NCBI GenBank assembly: GCA_028819195.1
Contig: JAPPMF010000008.1
Coordinates: forward strand, 67,238-131,237
Direction: 5' to 3'
Source: Bin55 sp028819195
GTDB taxonomy: Bacteria; Pseudomonadota; Gammaproteobacteria; Pseudomonadales; Azotimanducaceae
DNA: 64,000 nt
Positions within the stretch are counted from its first letter, which is position 1. Every line of letters begins with the position of its first letter. The notes beneath the pieces are model-generated. The model did not search any database. It was not told where the DNA came from and was given only the letters and a program-made list of their open reading frames with translations. This document shows, piece after piece, positions 38,901 through 47,917 of the stretch. Both the position numbers and the translations under genes were made by a program.

Positions 38901-39176
38901 TCATTGCACTGGTGATTGGTTTGATGTTTTTTTTTGTAATACCTGAAATGCTGAAACAAATCCTATTACTAGACACAAGATCCCCATGTACTGAACATAG
39001 GAGCTTAATGAAACGTCTTCTATCAAATGGACGATATCATGAGTGTCGTGGAACTCGTTGTTTATTAAAAGCAAAATTCCGAGTATCAATCCAAAAACTA
39101 GAGATAGAACAATGTACCATAGAATCGAAAACAGCAAACACCTTATACCGAGCCATAGGTAACTATACCATTTCAC
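38901..39176 (-). CDS. Small membrane protein (third gene of a three-gene unit)
   Basis: This 91-residue protein of no recognised family has two strong membrane segments: LLFSILWYIVLSLVFGLILGILLLI and VQYMGILCLVIGFVSAF. An acidic His/Asp-rich loop (HDTHDIVHLIEDV) lies between them. Its start overlaps the previous gene's stop by 4 bp (ATGA type), the best evidence that it is translated. Confidence 0.65.
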   Translation of the reverse strand: MKWYSYLWLGIRCLLFSILWYIVLSLVFGLILGILLLINNEFHDTHDIVHLIEDVSLSSYVQYMGILCLVIGFVSAFQVLQKKTSNQSPVQ

Positions 39177-39475
39177 GTTTTACTATGCTTGTTCGGAAAA
39201 ACAAAAAAGGAACGAAATCCATATTTATTGTTTGGATCGCTGCTGAACCACACTGTCGTCCAATATGTCGTCATAACAAGCAAGATTACTCCTATGGTTG
39301 AATAAATCACCTTATTCATTTGATTTACATCTCCGGTTGGTATGATCGGAAAAACTGTTAAAAAAGAATAAAAAGTTATGAGGGTTGTTGGAATAACTAT
39401 TGCACCCAAACAAGCTGCATGAAAAAGTGTCATTCTCATTAGTCTAGGCAATATATCGTTGTTGGTGTTTTTCAT
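39173..39475 (-). CDS. Small membrane protein (second gene of the unit)
   Basis: This protein is 100 residues long from the ATG at 39475 (MKNTNND); a longer frame from 39535 would overlap the upstream gene and add a basic stretch unlike a start. It has two membrane segments: AACLGAIVIPTTLITFYSFLTVFPI and VIYSTIGVILLVMTTYWTTVWF. No family is recognised. It starts 10 bp after the upstream gene's stop and overlaps the next gene by 4 bp. Confidence 0.65.
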   Translation of the reverse strand: MKNTNNDILPRLMRMTLFHAACLGAIVIPTTLITFYSFLTVFPIIPTGDVNQMNKVIYSTIGVILLVMTTYWTTVWFSSDPNNKYGFRSFFVFPNKHSKT

Positions 39476-39485
39476 ATTTTGACTG

Positions 39486-39953
39486 TTAACGAGGTCCAGA
39501 GTTTTGTGTTGGTGGTGCAATTTTACCTTCCGCACAATCTATCTCGTAATTAGTCCAGCTTATACCGCACGCCACTCCTATTGTTCCAAGTAACGCTAGT
39601 GATAGACCCGCAGAAGTTAAAGCAGCAGCTATTCCTGCGGCTAAACCGCCTCCTCCGCTTCCTGCTACGAAAGCCGCGATACCAACGACAACTCCAGCTA
39701 GTAAAATTATCAAACCCGTAAGTGCTACCCAATTACAATGATTTATATGGTGTTTAATAAGTAAATCGGTTGCTGGAGCTTCCGACCAACATGCAGCTCC
39801 TGCGCTACCGTCATAAACTGGGCCGTGATATCCATCTGATTCTCTATCTGCTAAAACGTTTTGATCAACTTTTACGCCTGGAACACCTGCAAACATAAGA
39901 ATTCCCGCGGCGACGAGCATTAACCTGTAGGCTAATTTAGTGATTGTGTTCAT
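39486..39953 (-). CDS. Exported or membrane protein with glycine/alanine-zipper hairpin (first gene of the unit)
   Basis: The 155-residue protein has an N-terminal hydrophobic signal (LMLVAAGILMFAGVPG) and a polar Cys-containing middle (AACWSEAP, HHINHCNW). A long hydrophobic hairpin follows, rich in small residues (LLAGVVVGIAAFVAG, SGGGGLAAGIAAALTSAGLSLALLG). Such zippers pack tightly in membranes and occur in pore-forming peptides and toxins. GGGAG lies six bases before the ATG. I recognise no family; a toxin/immunity set is only a guess. Confidence 0.7.
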   Translation of the reverse strand: MNTITKLAYRLMLVAAGILMFAGVPGVKVDQNVLADRESDGYHGPVYDGSAGAACWSEAPATDLLIKHHINHCNWVALTGLIILLAGVVVGIAAFVAGSGGGGLAAGIAAALTSAGLSLALLGTIGVACGISWTNYEIDCAEGKIAPPTQNSGPR

Positions 39954-39996
39954 AATTTTCTCCCTTTATGATAGTCAAATCACGGTGATTGAGCAA

Positions 39997-40023
39997 TTTC
40001 AACATTCAATAAGTATGTTGAAA
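39997..40023. promoter_or_regulatory. Inverted repeat upstream of the small membrane-protein genes
   Basis: Perfect 9-bp arms TTTCAACAT and ATGTTGAAA are separated by 9 bp, about 45 bp before the ATG at 39953. The size and position suit a regulator-binding site overlapping the promoter; no regulator gene is adjacent. Confidence 0.4.
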
Positions 40024-40262
40024 GAGAAAGCGACAAAGCTTTTTCAAGTGTGTATTGCACACATATATTTACAAAATACAACCCCCCCCCACACCCGCAA
40101 TATTTTTGCATATTTATTAACTAAAAAGAAAGATATGCACATATATGCAAATCTTTACCATTCGTTCCTGTAACAAGGCATAGGTCAGAGATCTCTGCGT
40201 TTAGTCTAGTTTCTGACGAATGTTTCAAGAATAAGGTAAGTTGACGTTCATTTTCGGAACGC

Positions 40263-40280
40263 TTAGCGAACGTTCGCTAA
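40263..40280. promoter_or_regulatory. Perfect 18-bp palindrome
   Basis: TTAGCGAACGTTCGCTAA is fully self-complementary and lies about 70 bp before the resolvase relic. It could be a recombination (res-like) half-site pair or an operator. Confidence 0.35.
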
Positions 40281-40350
40281 CTCTCGAAACACACAGTTAA
40301 GAAAACGGGATAGAATTCTTAATTTTGCTTGACTACCTTTTCTTTTCCCC

Positions 40351-40515
40351 TTGGATAAGACTATCGGCTATGTCCGTGCCAGAGTAAGGATTTAGGACGG
40401 AAAGAAGCGTTAAACCAAGAACAAAAGGAAATCGCGTGAAAGCGGTCAATCGTTGCGCCAGTTAGCCCAAACCTTTAAGATTCCAAAACGTCAGTGCTTC
40501 ATTATCTACGTTTAA
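40351..40515 (+). pseudogene. Decayed serine resolvase/invertase
   Basis: From TTG 40351 the frame reads DKTIGYVRA, the usual resolvase N-terminus (KTIGYVRVS), and breaks within a few codons. About 20 bases later, another frame reads RKEALNQEQKEIA. From 40435 the original frame reads RESGQSLRQLAQTFKIPKRQ, the helix-turn-helix found at resolvase C-termini, and stops at 40513-40515. The catalytic core is deleted. It is a relic of a mobile element beside the accessory genes to its left. Confidence 0.7.
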
Positions 40516-40962
40516 CCGAATCCAAGTTGTAATTCTCTTGGGTGTAGTTATCGCGTTGCCGCCGTACTACAGGTTTGTGCTAACAAAACATATACTGAAT
40601 CTTGTTGCGATGTTAGTTGTCGTTGTTCTCGGTACTTTGAATTTACACTTGCTCGCACCTTTTATTTGTATAGTGTGAGTGATTTGGCGGATTTCCCAAA
40701 CGGACCCGAACGACCAAGTATAAATTTATCCGTTTCAACATTTGCGCTAAAATCTGAGTGAACTATTGTTCTAGCGATGCTGTCTGTAGGGTTAACACAT
40801 TGCCAGAATTGCTATATCACAGTTTTGGGGTATATTTTGAAGTTAAAAACACGACCTGCGTCCAACGTCCAAACCACTCTTCACAATAAATTGCCTATTG
40901 AGTTAGAATAGAATTTTCACTCAACAACCATAAATTCGAAATAAACTTAGTTTAGTCCAAGT

Positions 40963-42579
40963 ATGAAAGTACATTATCGATTTCTAGTTTTTCTTGTGAT
41001 TCCGATTCTCATGATACCTAGCCAGAACTTTGCTTCCTCGGTTGCAAGTTTGGAGGAAGGATATTTGACAATGGTGCGACAACATCGCACCACCATTAGT
41101 CGCAGTGAAGACTACACAAATAACTGGTACGCAGCACAAGATATTGAAGACATCGTGAAGCACATGTCGCCATCTGAAATTGCACATATTTTGAACGAAT
41201 GTTCCAACGTGAATGGTGAATTGTCAAAAACTTGTATCGATGCCTTGGATGCGATTTTTCTGCAACTTCCCGCTAATACACATATTTGGAGTAATGCGTA
41301 TTTTGATCAACTCAGGTTGGTCGACCGACCAACCTATGCCGACATCTTTCAAAGTCCAGAAAAAGATCTACAAGATGTCAAATCAGCATTAGAAAGTGAA
41401 GAATGCTTGGTACATGAAAGCGATGAAATCCGGCCGGAACTGCAACAACAGTGTCATGCGGAAGCATTTACACGAGTACATTTTGTTCAACTAAACTACG
41501 AAATTTTCGAAGGAATATACGAAACCTTTCCCGTGTTGTTTGATACCGACAGCGAAAACACGAATAGGTTGTTTCAGACAACTTTCAATAAACCGCCAAC
41601 CGACCAAACTCCTGAGAAAGAACTACAAGCAAGCCAGGATGCTCCTGCAAGGGATAAACTTTGGGACATTAATCTCCAAACACGGTGGGTTTTAAATCGC
41701 TGTAACAGATTGGATCGGTCGAATATTGAGCTTTTGTCACAAGAATACCGCGGTGACATGTTTGTTCGGCGACACAAATTATTGGAAATTGCCGCACGGT
41801 TAGGAGAAAAACAAGCATTACTACACGCACTGTTAGCGATAAACTCGAAGATTCCAGCGGTATCCGAATATATCGAAACCAAGTTCAGATGGTTGGATGA
41901 CTACGACGAGCTGGCCCGAGACTATTCTCCGCTGGTACCCAAGGACCGTACTAACTTGTTTGATTTTGCTTTTGATACATTCCAATCACAACTTATCCAG
42001 TACATCAAAACGATGCATCAAGCCAAACAACTTGGCTGGAGCTATGATCTTTCGGCATTCGTTACAGACTTTTGTAGTCCGTTCTATTTGCGAATAAATT
42101 GGGGTATTAGAGAGCTTACGTGGCCCGGCGATTGTAGTTGGTTAGTCTACGGGATTAGGGAAGGGAAGAAGTTAACAGGAGCAAGTCTACTTGATTTGCT
42201 TGATGAATTCGAACAAACTGCAATCAGTCTCAATGTGTACGAAATCGAAGAAACTCCGGCAGCGGAGACAGTATTCGGCTTTCATGATCTTGAAGGAGAT
42301 CATGATTACGAGAGAGTTGTGTCGTTAATCCCAGTTTATCCTGAGAAAGCGTTGCGGGATCAAATTGAAGGATTTGCAGAGGTTCGTTTTGGCGTTTCAG
42401 AAACCGGTGCAGTCATAGATGCAAGTGTTGTCAACTCGGAACCCGGGGAAACTTTCAATCACGCGGCTCTCGATGCATTACTGATGTCTAGGTATCGACC
42501 AAGGATTCAAAACGGTCAACCGGTGAGAACAGACGGTATTCTAAATCGGGTAAGGTTTGTGCTCCAGGAAGCCGAATGA
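40963..42579 (+). CDS. Exported protein with C-terminal TonB domain, paralogue 1
   Basis: The 538-residue protein has a signal peptide or anchor (FLVFLVIPILMIPSQNFASS), then about 400 residues of a helical domain I do not recognise, with spaced cysteines (for example NECSNVNGELSKTC). The shared motif WPGDCSWLVYGIR is near residue 387. It ends in a TonB C-terminal domain (VSLIPVYPEKALRDQIEGFAEVRFGVSETG, SRYRPRIQNGQPV). There is no proline-rich linker. A TonB_C domain on a large periplasmic module is unusual; it may contact outer-membrane receptors independently of ExbB. It pairs with the next gene. Confidence 0.8.
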   Translation: MKVHYRFLVFLVIPILMIPSQNFASSVASLEEGYLTMVRQHRTTISRSEDYTNNWYAAQDIEDIVKHMSPSEIAHILNECSNVNGELSKTCIDALDAIFLQLPANTHIWSNAYFDQLRLVDRPTYADIFQSPEKDLQDVKSALESEECLVHESDEIRPELQQQCHAEAFTRVHFVQLNYEIFEGIYETFPVLFDTDSENTNRLFQTTFNKPPTDQTPEKELQASQDAPARDKLWDINLQTRWVLNRCNRLDRSNIELLSQEYRGDMFVRRHKLLEIAARLGEKQALLHALLAINSKIPAVSEYIETKFRWLDDYDELARDYSPLVPKDRTNLFDFAFDTFQSQLIQYIKTMHQAKQLGWSYDLSAFVTDFCSPFYLRINWGIRELTWPGDCSWLVYGIREGKKLTGASLLDLLDEFEQTAISLNVYEIEETPAAETVFGFHDLEGDHDYERVVSLIPVYPEKALRDQIEGFAEVRFGVSETGAVIDASVVNSEPGETFNHAALDALLMSRYRPRIQNGQPVRTDGILNRVRFVLQEAE

Positions 42580-42667
42580 CGGACATTTTAGAGTTCGCAA
42601 TCGACTTCAGTTATTACCCAATTTAGATTGAAATAGGATTCCTTTTTAGGGTTTAGAAAATACAAAA

Positions 42668-44329
42668 ATGACTAAGTTACATTTACAAAAATTCACTGGT
42701 TTAGTCTTGATTTTATTGTTCACCGGTATGATGTTTGAGTTTGTATCACAGACTGGTTTGGGATTGCAAATTCAAACAAAAGAAGAACGATATCTAGGCA
42801 AGCTACGAAGTCACCGTTCGACTTTTAACCGCAACAACATCGACTATCTACGATCTCAGTATACTGCAAGTCGTATCGATGACGTTGTTGAGTCTCTGAC
42901 GTCTTCTGAAATATCAAATATTTTGCAAGAATGTCATCAGATTAATGATGATTTGTCTCACGAATGTGTAGAAGCATTAGATTCAATTTTTTTAAATTTT
43001 CCTACGAATGTAACGCATGCATCGAATGGATACTTTGATCCTCTGCAATTAGCGAAAAGACTCACTCATGCCGACACGTTTCTAGATCCAATGAGAGATT
43101 TGCAACTAGTTAGTTCAGTCTTAGCCACGCCTGAATGTAGATTGGATGAACAGCAAACTATTCGACCAGCCCTGAATCAAAAATGTTCAGCTGACTCACT
43201 GTTTAGAGTACATCTAATTGAACTAAATTGTGAGATATTTGAAGAAGTGTTCGCCGGATTTCCAGACCTGTTCAATACTCAAAACGAAAACCAACACGAG
43301 ATATTTCGGTCTACTTTGGAAGGGGTCAGTCTTGACAAACATACGGATGATGAGAGTGAAGACAAGGACGGTATCAATGCCCGGCGAAGGGCAAGGGAAA
43401 AGGATGAGTTCTGGGATGTCGTCTTACACACTCGGTGGATGTTGAAACGTTGCGAGCGTTTAGATCTATCAGAGGTCAGGAGATTTATCGGGGAAAAAAG
43501 TCAAAGTATTTTTTACGAAGATAAATTGCACGCTCTAGCGATCCGTTTAGGCAACGAACAAGCATTGCTTCACAACATTCTTGATTTCAATCGTAAATAT
43601 GAAAGTTTGATGGAGTACTACAAGACTCAATTCTTGTGGTTGTTGGACTACTTACATACTGCGGAGAGTTATCGATGGCCAGTCTCGTTTACAACCGAAG
43701 TTCAACCTAGCGTCTTTGACTATATTTATGAGATGTTCCAACAAAGACTAATTACCTATCTACAAACTATGCATCATGCTGACCGGCAGGGGTGGGAATA
43801 CGATTTGAATACTTTCGCTAGAGAATTCTGTGTGCCGTTTACTGTAATCTTCAATTCGCGAAAGCCTGTTTGGCCGGGAGATTGTAGTTGGCTAGTTTAT
43901 GGTATTCGAAAAGGTAAGAAAATATCCTCTTCTGAATTAACAGCACGACTTGATGCTTTCGAACGCGCCGCGATCGCGGCAGAGGTGTATCACTTGGAGA
44001 ATACACCTAGCGCCGAACAAGTTTTTGAGATACCCGATCTTGAAGGAGATCACCTGTACGAAAAAGTAGTCAGTGTAACTCCATACTATCCACCATACGC
44101 TCGTATTCAAAATCTAGAAGGCTTTGTAGAAGTTGGTTTTACAATCACTGAAACGGGTGCCATCACGAATGTGCACGTTAAAAGTTCCGGACCAGGCAAA
44201 AAGTTCCATCTCGATGCAATGAACGCGGTGTTATTTTCAAGATATCGGCCGACTATTCGCGACGGTCAACCGGTTCAAGAAGATTCGGTCAGTTTAATCA
44301 TTGAATTTAAGCTCGAAGACGAAGATTGA
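42668..44329 (+). CDS. Exported protein with C-terminal TonB domain, paralogue 2
   Basis: This 553-residue tandem paralogue lies 88 bp downstream. It has an N-terminal hydrophobic segment (LVLILLFTGMMFEFV), the same helical domain with conserved cysteines (LQECHQINDDLSHEC, WMLKRCERL), the same WPGDCSWLVYGIR, and the TonB C-terminal domain (VSVTPYYPPYARIQNLEGFVEVGFTITETG). A charged insertion (DDESEDKDGINARRRAREKDE region, near residue 225) is unique to this copy. The role is unknown. Confidence 0.8.
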   Translation: MTKLHLQKFTGLVLILLFTGMMFEFVSQTGLGLQIQTKEERYLGKLRSHRSTFNRNNIDYLRSQYTASRIDDVVESLTSSEISNILQECHQINDDLSHECVEALDSIFLNFPTNVTHASNGYFDPLQLAKRLTHADTFLDPMRDLQLVSSVLATPECRLDEQQTIRPALNQKCSADSLFRVHLIELNCEIFEEVFAGFPDLFNTQNENQHEIFRSTLEGVSLDKHTDDESEDKDGINARRRAREKDEFWDVVLHTRWMLKRCERLDLSEVRRFIGEKSQSIFYEDKLHALAIRLGNEQALLHNILDFNRKYESLMEYYKTQFLWLLDYLHTAESYRWPVSFTTEVQPSVFDYIYEMFQQRLITYLQTMHHADRQGWEYDLNTFAREFCVPFTVIFNSRKPVWPGDCSWLVYGIRKGKKISSSELTARLDAFERAAIAAEVYHLENTPSAEQVFEIPDLEGDHLYEKVVSVTPYYPPYARIQNLEGFVEVGFTITETGAITNVHVKSSGPGKKFHLDAMNAVLFSRYRPTIRDGQPVQEDSVSLIIEFKLEDED

Positions 44330-44537
44330 ATTCAAACGCACGCTGGCTACGAAGGCAACGCCGATTAAGGAAGAGAATCGCAATCTCCTTCGTTTCCTAC
44401 TAAAGGTTTAATCCGACTTGGCTAAATTGTTTTCATTTTGTCTACTAAATACTAGTTCTTTATCACAGCTAATTTGTTCGATTTTGTCGCGATCACTTGT
44501 TAATTGGATAGATTTGCACTAGAACGATCCCGTATTT

Positions 44538-46880
44538 GTGAATGACTTGGTAAAAGACCGTATAACTCTTACATCCCGTTATGCCAATTGGATCGTGTTG
44601 CGGCGATGGTATGTGATTGTCGGTACGATACTCGCAGTTGTATTAGCTTCTTGCGGAACACTCTTCCTTGATTTTGCAGCGAACTACCGAATTTTCTTTG
44701 ATGCTGACGATCCACAACTCCTGGCCTTAGAACAACTCGAGAACACCTATGGTAAGAGTGAAAACGTCGCATTTCTAATCGTACCAAATGACGGAAACGC
44801 CACTTCAGAAACAGCACTTGCAGCGACTCTCTGGTTAACTGATAAAGCTTGGCAAATTCCTTATTCTCGAAGGGTAGATTCTCTAGCAAATTTTCAGCAT
44901 ACAACCGCTGAAGAAGATGATCTGTACGTGCGCGACCTCATTGACCCTCAAGAACTTCACGATGCTGAAGCTCGAGCACGAATCCGGGAGATCGCACTGT
45001 CAGATCCTCGAATTGCTGGTAGTATCCTTGCCCTCGATGGTGAAGTAAGTGTAGTAAACGCGACGGTTGAGTTATCTGAGGAGAATCAGCTACAGGAAAT
45101 CGCTGAAATTACGAAGTTTGCCCGAGAAACGGTTACTGAATTTGAAGAAACCTTTACCGATATAGACCTCAGACTCGTGGGAACTGTCATCGTAAATCAG
45201 ACGTTTCTCGAAGCCTCAATTCAGAGTCAAGCAGTGTTTCTTCCAACCAGTTTGCTACTGATGGCACTTATCTTGTGGTTCTTGACTCGAAGTGTCAGCG
45301 GGGTAGTCGTATCTGGTGTAGTCATGTTATTTTCTATTTTCGCGTGTTTGGGTATTGGTGGTTGGGTAGGGGTACCATTTTCTCCACCTATTGCACCAGC
45401 ACCGACAATCGTACTGATGATTGTGGTCGCGAATTGTGTCCACATCCTGGTAAGTATTCGGCGGAGCTTACGAGACACGGACTCGAAACGTGACGCGATC
45501 GTGGAAGCGATACGGCTTAACTTAGTACCGGTGTTTTTAGCGAGTCTCACGACCACACTCGGTTTTCTCAGTATGAACTTCTCGGAGGTGCCTCCATACC
45601 GACACCTAGGAATGTTCGTTGCTTTTGGAATTTCGACGTGTTTTATCTTATCCGTAACTTTTCTCCCAGCGATGTTGTCGTTGCTTCCTATTCGCAGTGC
45701 AAAAGAACGCCCAAAACATTCTAGATTCTCCATGACTAAATTTTGTGATTTTGTCTTGCGGCATCGAATCGCGATCGCTTGTAGTTGGTTAATTGTTGTC
45801 GTCGCCATGACTTACTCTCTAACCCGTAATGAACTAAATGACGTTTTAGTGCATTTTTTCAACAAAAGCGTCGAGTTTAGGCAAGATACTGATTTCATGG
45901 ATGAGCATTTAAGCGGTAACACGTTGATTGAATATTCGCTACAAGCAGCAGGAGAGGGAGAAGCGATAGACCCCATGTTTCTCGAAGAAGTTGTTCGTTT
46001 CACCGATTGGTATCGAGCGCAAGATCGAGTACGACATGTATCGTCTATTACGGACACTTTCAAACAACTCAATCAAAGTATGCACGGCGATGATTCAGCA
46101 TATTACCGAATTCCAGAATCTAAAGATCTTGTAGCTCAGTACTTATTGCTTTATGAACTCTCTTTACCACAGGGACTCGATCTCAATAATCAACTCGATA
46201 ACGCTAGGGCCAGTACTCGTGTGTCTGTTTCGGCCGAGACACTAAATTCAGCCGAATTAATTAAGTTGAATGAACGCGCCAAAGATTGGTTGGCCGAAAA
46301 CACTAGCCACATCGCAACGATCAACGGAACTGGGCCTGCAACATTATTTGCTTATCTTGGACAACGTAATATTCAGGCGATGTTGGTCGGTACGATGGTA
46401 GTACTGATAGCGATTTCACTCATCTTGTTGTTTGCTTTACGCTCATTCAAGATCGGCTTGGTGAGTATGATTCCCAATCTCTTACCAGCTGTCTTAGGAT
46501 TTGGTGTATGGGGATTGGTGGTAGGTCAAGTCGGACTGTCGTTATCAGTCGTTGTTGCCATGACGATTGGGATTGTAGTGGACGACACAGTTCATTTTTT
46601 GAGTAAATACCTTCGCGCGCGCAGAGAGTTCAAATACAATCCAGAAAAATCCGTACAGTACGCATTTGATACTGCGGGGCGTGCACTTGTAGTGACCACG
46701 ATAGTCTTGGTGGGTGGTTTTTTGATTCTTGTATTCTCGCCCTTCGTGCCGACGGCTCAGGTAGGCATTTTGACTGCTTTGATTATTGGTTTTGCCTTAG
46801 TGGCTGATCTTACTCTGCTACCTGCAATATTGACGTGGGTCGATAGAGATTCTAGCTCGCAGTTGAACCTTAAAAATTGA
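44538..46880 (+). CDS. MMPL/RND-superfamily exporter (sterol-sensing-like)
   Basis: The 780-residue membrane protein is made of two similar halves, each with one helix, a large periplasmic loop and five helices. Signatures are the first-half PAPTIVLMIVVANCVHILVS and the second-half IGIVVDDTVHFLSKYLRAR with charged residues of the proton path. The family exports lipids or hydrophobic products by proton motive force. A LolA-like protein and an outer-membrane barrel, common partners of such exporters, occur at 60.7-62.8 kb, so it may belong to the RiPP locus. The start is GTG 44538. Confidence 0.88.
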   Translation: MNDLVKDRITLTSRYANWIVLRRWYVIVGTILAVVLASCGTLFLDFAANYRIFFDADDPQLLALEQLENTYGKSENVAFLIVPNDGNATSETALAATLWLTDKAWQIPYSRRVDSLANFQHTTAEEDDLYVRDLIDPQELHDAEARARIREIALSDPRIAGSILALDGEVSVVNATVELSEENQLQEIAEITKFARETVTEFEETFTDIDLRLVGTVIVNQTFLEASIQSQAVFLPTSLLLMALILWFLTRSVSGVVVSGVVMLFSIFACLGIGGWVGVPFSPPIAPAPTIVLMIVVANCVHILVSIRRSLRDTDSKRDAIVEAIRLNLVPVFLASLTTTLGFLSMNFSEVPPYRHLGMFVAFGISTCFILSVTFLPAMLSLLPIRSAKERPKHSRFSMTKFCDFVLRHRIAIACSWLIVVVAMTYSLTRNELNDVLVHFFNKSVEFRQDTDFMDEHLSGNTLIEYSLQAAGEGEAIDPMFLEEVVRFTDWYRAQDRVRHVSSITDTFKQLNQSMHGDDSAYYRIPESKDLVAQYLLLYELSLPQGLDLNNQLDNARASTRVSVSAETLNSAELIKLNERAKDWLAENTSHIATINGTGPATLFAYLGQRNIQAMLVGTMVVLIAISLILLFALRSFKIGLVSMIPNLLPAVLGFGVWGLVVGQVGLSLSVVVAMTIGIVVDDTVHFLSKYLRARREFKYNPEKSVQYAFDTAGRALVVTTIVLVGGFLILVFSPFVPTAQVGILTALIIGFALVADLTLLPAILTWVDRDSSSQLNLKN

Positions 46881-46930
46881 TTGAAACACACTGGTACCTA
46901 CAACTTGAATACTCCTTGAAGTGTTTCAAT
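46880..46930. repeat. Inverted repeat after the MMPL gene
   Basis: ATTGAAACAC (46880-46889) and GTGTTTCAAT (46921-46930) are perfect 10-bp arms around a 31-base loop, beginning at the MMPL stop codon. It might end transcription, but no T-run follows. Confidence 0.35.
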
Positions 46931-47389
46931 ACGCCTCCAATTGTGAAACCTTTGGTAGTTTGTTCGGTTGAGACGAGGTTCCCGGCAAACAATTACGACT
47001 GTCGGTCAACTCTTCGTTGACTGGATACAAAACAAGAAAGTGGGATTTGACCAATAGTTTCATTTGGTTTATTTATTTCGATCTAGAAACCCAATCTTGT
47101 GAAATTTCGATCAGTTTCTCTATGGTTTCAAGACGTGGATGAATGGCAAGTCAACACTCCCCATCTGGTTTTGATGTGTTTGTATTGCAAGGGAACAATA
47201 AAGTCAGCTATTTTTGTAAACTAACAAGCTTTTTTGTGATCGGAATAAAGTTTCTTAATGTATAATTTCGGTCGAGTTAGTAGTTCAATTCAATCAATCT
47301 GGTACACGTAGGAGCATTCCTCCATAGTTATGCAAAAGTCGACAGGTTAAAATTTTTGTTGTATTTAGTTACTTAAACAAACCGTATTC
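46881..47389 (+). other. Intergenic region upstream of the RiPP operon, with candidate -10 box
   Basis: About 510 bp without a credible gene. TATAAT at 47261-47266 is a perfect -10, about 125 bp before the first gene of the operon, but no good -35 lies 16-18 bp upstream, which suggests an activator-dependent promoter. A small hairpin (GTCAAC/GTTGAC, 47005-47021) is also present. I found no second precursor-like reading frame here. Confidence 0.4.
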
Positions 47390-47908
47390 ATGTTTAACAA
47401 TCTTTTCGACTCCTTTCACGATACTGTTGCCAAAGCAAAAAATCAACGTGAAGAACTAGACAGTTTACTCACGATTTCTGCGCCAAGAGAACGACAGTTT
47501 ATCATCGCCGTATTGATCGTGTTGCTCGCACTCAGTGCTTGGTTAATGTTCGGAAACGTCAGACATTCAGTGATTGTTGATGGAGTTTTATTGTCTACGG
47601 AAGCAGATAGCGATGGAGGGGAACAAATTGTCGCGTTGGCGGTCTTTATGAAAGCTGACGAAACCCTCGAATTTAAAACTGGTATGCAGGTGTCAATAAT
47701 CCCATTTGGAAGTAACACCGCAGATACCCCCGCGATTGAAGGTGAAATTCATACGATTACCGAATCGCAACGCAAGACTGTACAAACAATCGCTATCGCT
47801 GTTTCTGGTAGTTTCGAATTTGCGAGTGCGGCCGAAGAAACATGTCAACTCGTGGTCGAATTGGGACACCAAACCCCGTGGGAACTGTTCCAAAAAAATA
47901 CCTTTTGA
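47390..47908 (+). CDS. Miniature HlyD-like adaptor of an NHLM-type exporter
   Basis: The 172-residue protein starts like NHLM-system HlyD adaptors: a cytoplasmic segment (LDSLLTISAPRERQ), one membrane helix (FIIAVLIVLLALSAWLMFG) and a first beta-strand (RHSVIVDGVLL). It goes straight to the C-terminal barrel (FKTGMQVSIIPFGS... IEGEIHTITESQR). The alpha-helical hairpin and most of the lipoyl domain, which normally bring such proteins to about 270-400 residues, are missing. It should sit in the inner membrane beside the ABC exporter 9 bp downstream. An alternative reading is a degenerate adaptor. Confidence 0.75.
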   Translation: MFNNLFDSFHDTVAKAKNQREELDSLLTISAPRERQFIIAVLIVLLALSAWLMFGNVRHSVIVDGVLLSTEADSDGGEQIVALAVFMKADETLEFKTGMQVSIIPFGSNTADTPAIEGEIHTITESQRKTVQTIAIAVSGSFEFASAAEETCQLVVELGHQTPWELFQKNTF

Positions 47909-47917
47909 TTTGGCAAT

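Larger units (their letters stand above)
39954..40962. other. Intergenic region with operator-like repeats and a resolvase relic
   Basis: About 1 kb between the small membrane-protein genes and the TonB-domain proteins. It holds an inverted repeat at 39997-40023, a run of nine C (40082-40090), the palindrome CAGAGATCTCTG near 40187, an 18-bp palindrome at 40263-40280 and the decayed resolvase at 40351-40515. From 40516 to 40962 I see nothing recognisable apart from sequence that must hold the promoter for the next gene. Confidence 0.5.

Noticed and set aside
38032..40962. Possible integron gene-cassette array
   Set aside because: The small genes overlap one another without attC-like sites between them, and no integrase is present; a resolvase relic explains the mobility signal better.
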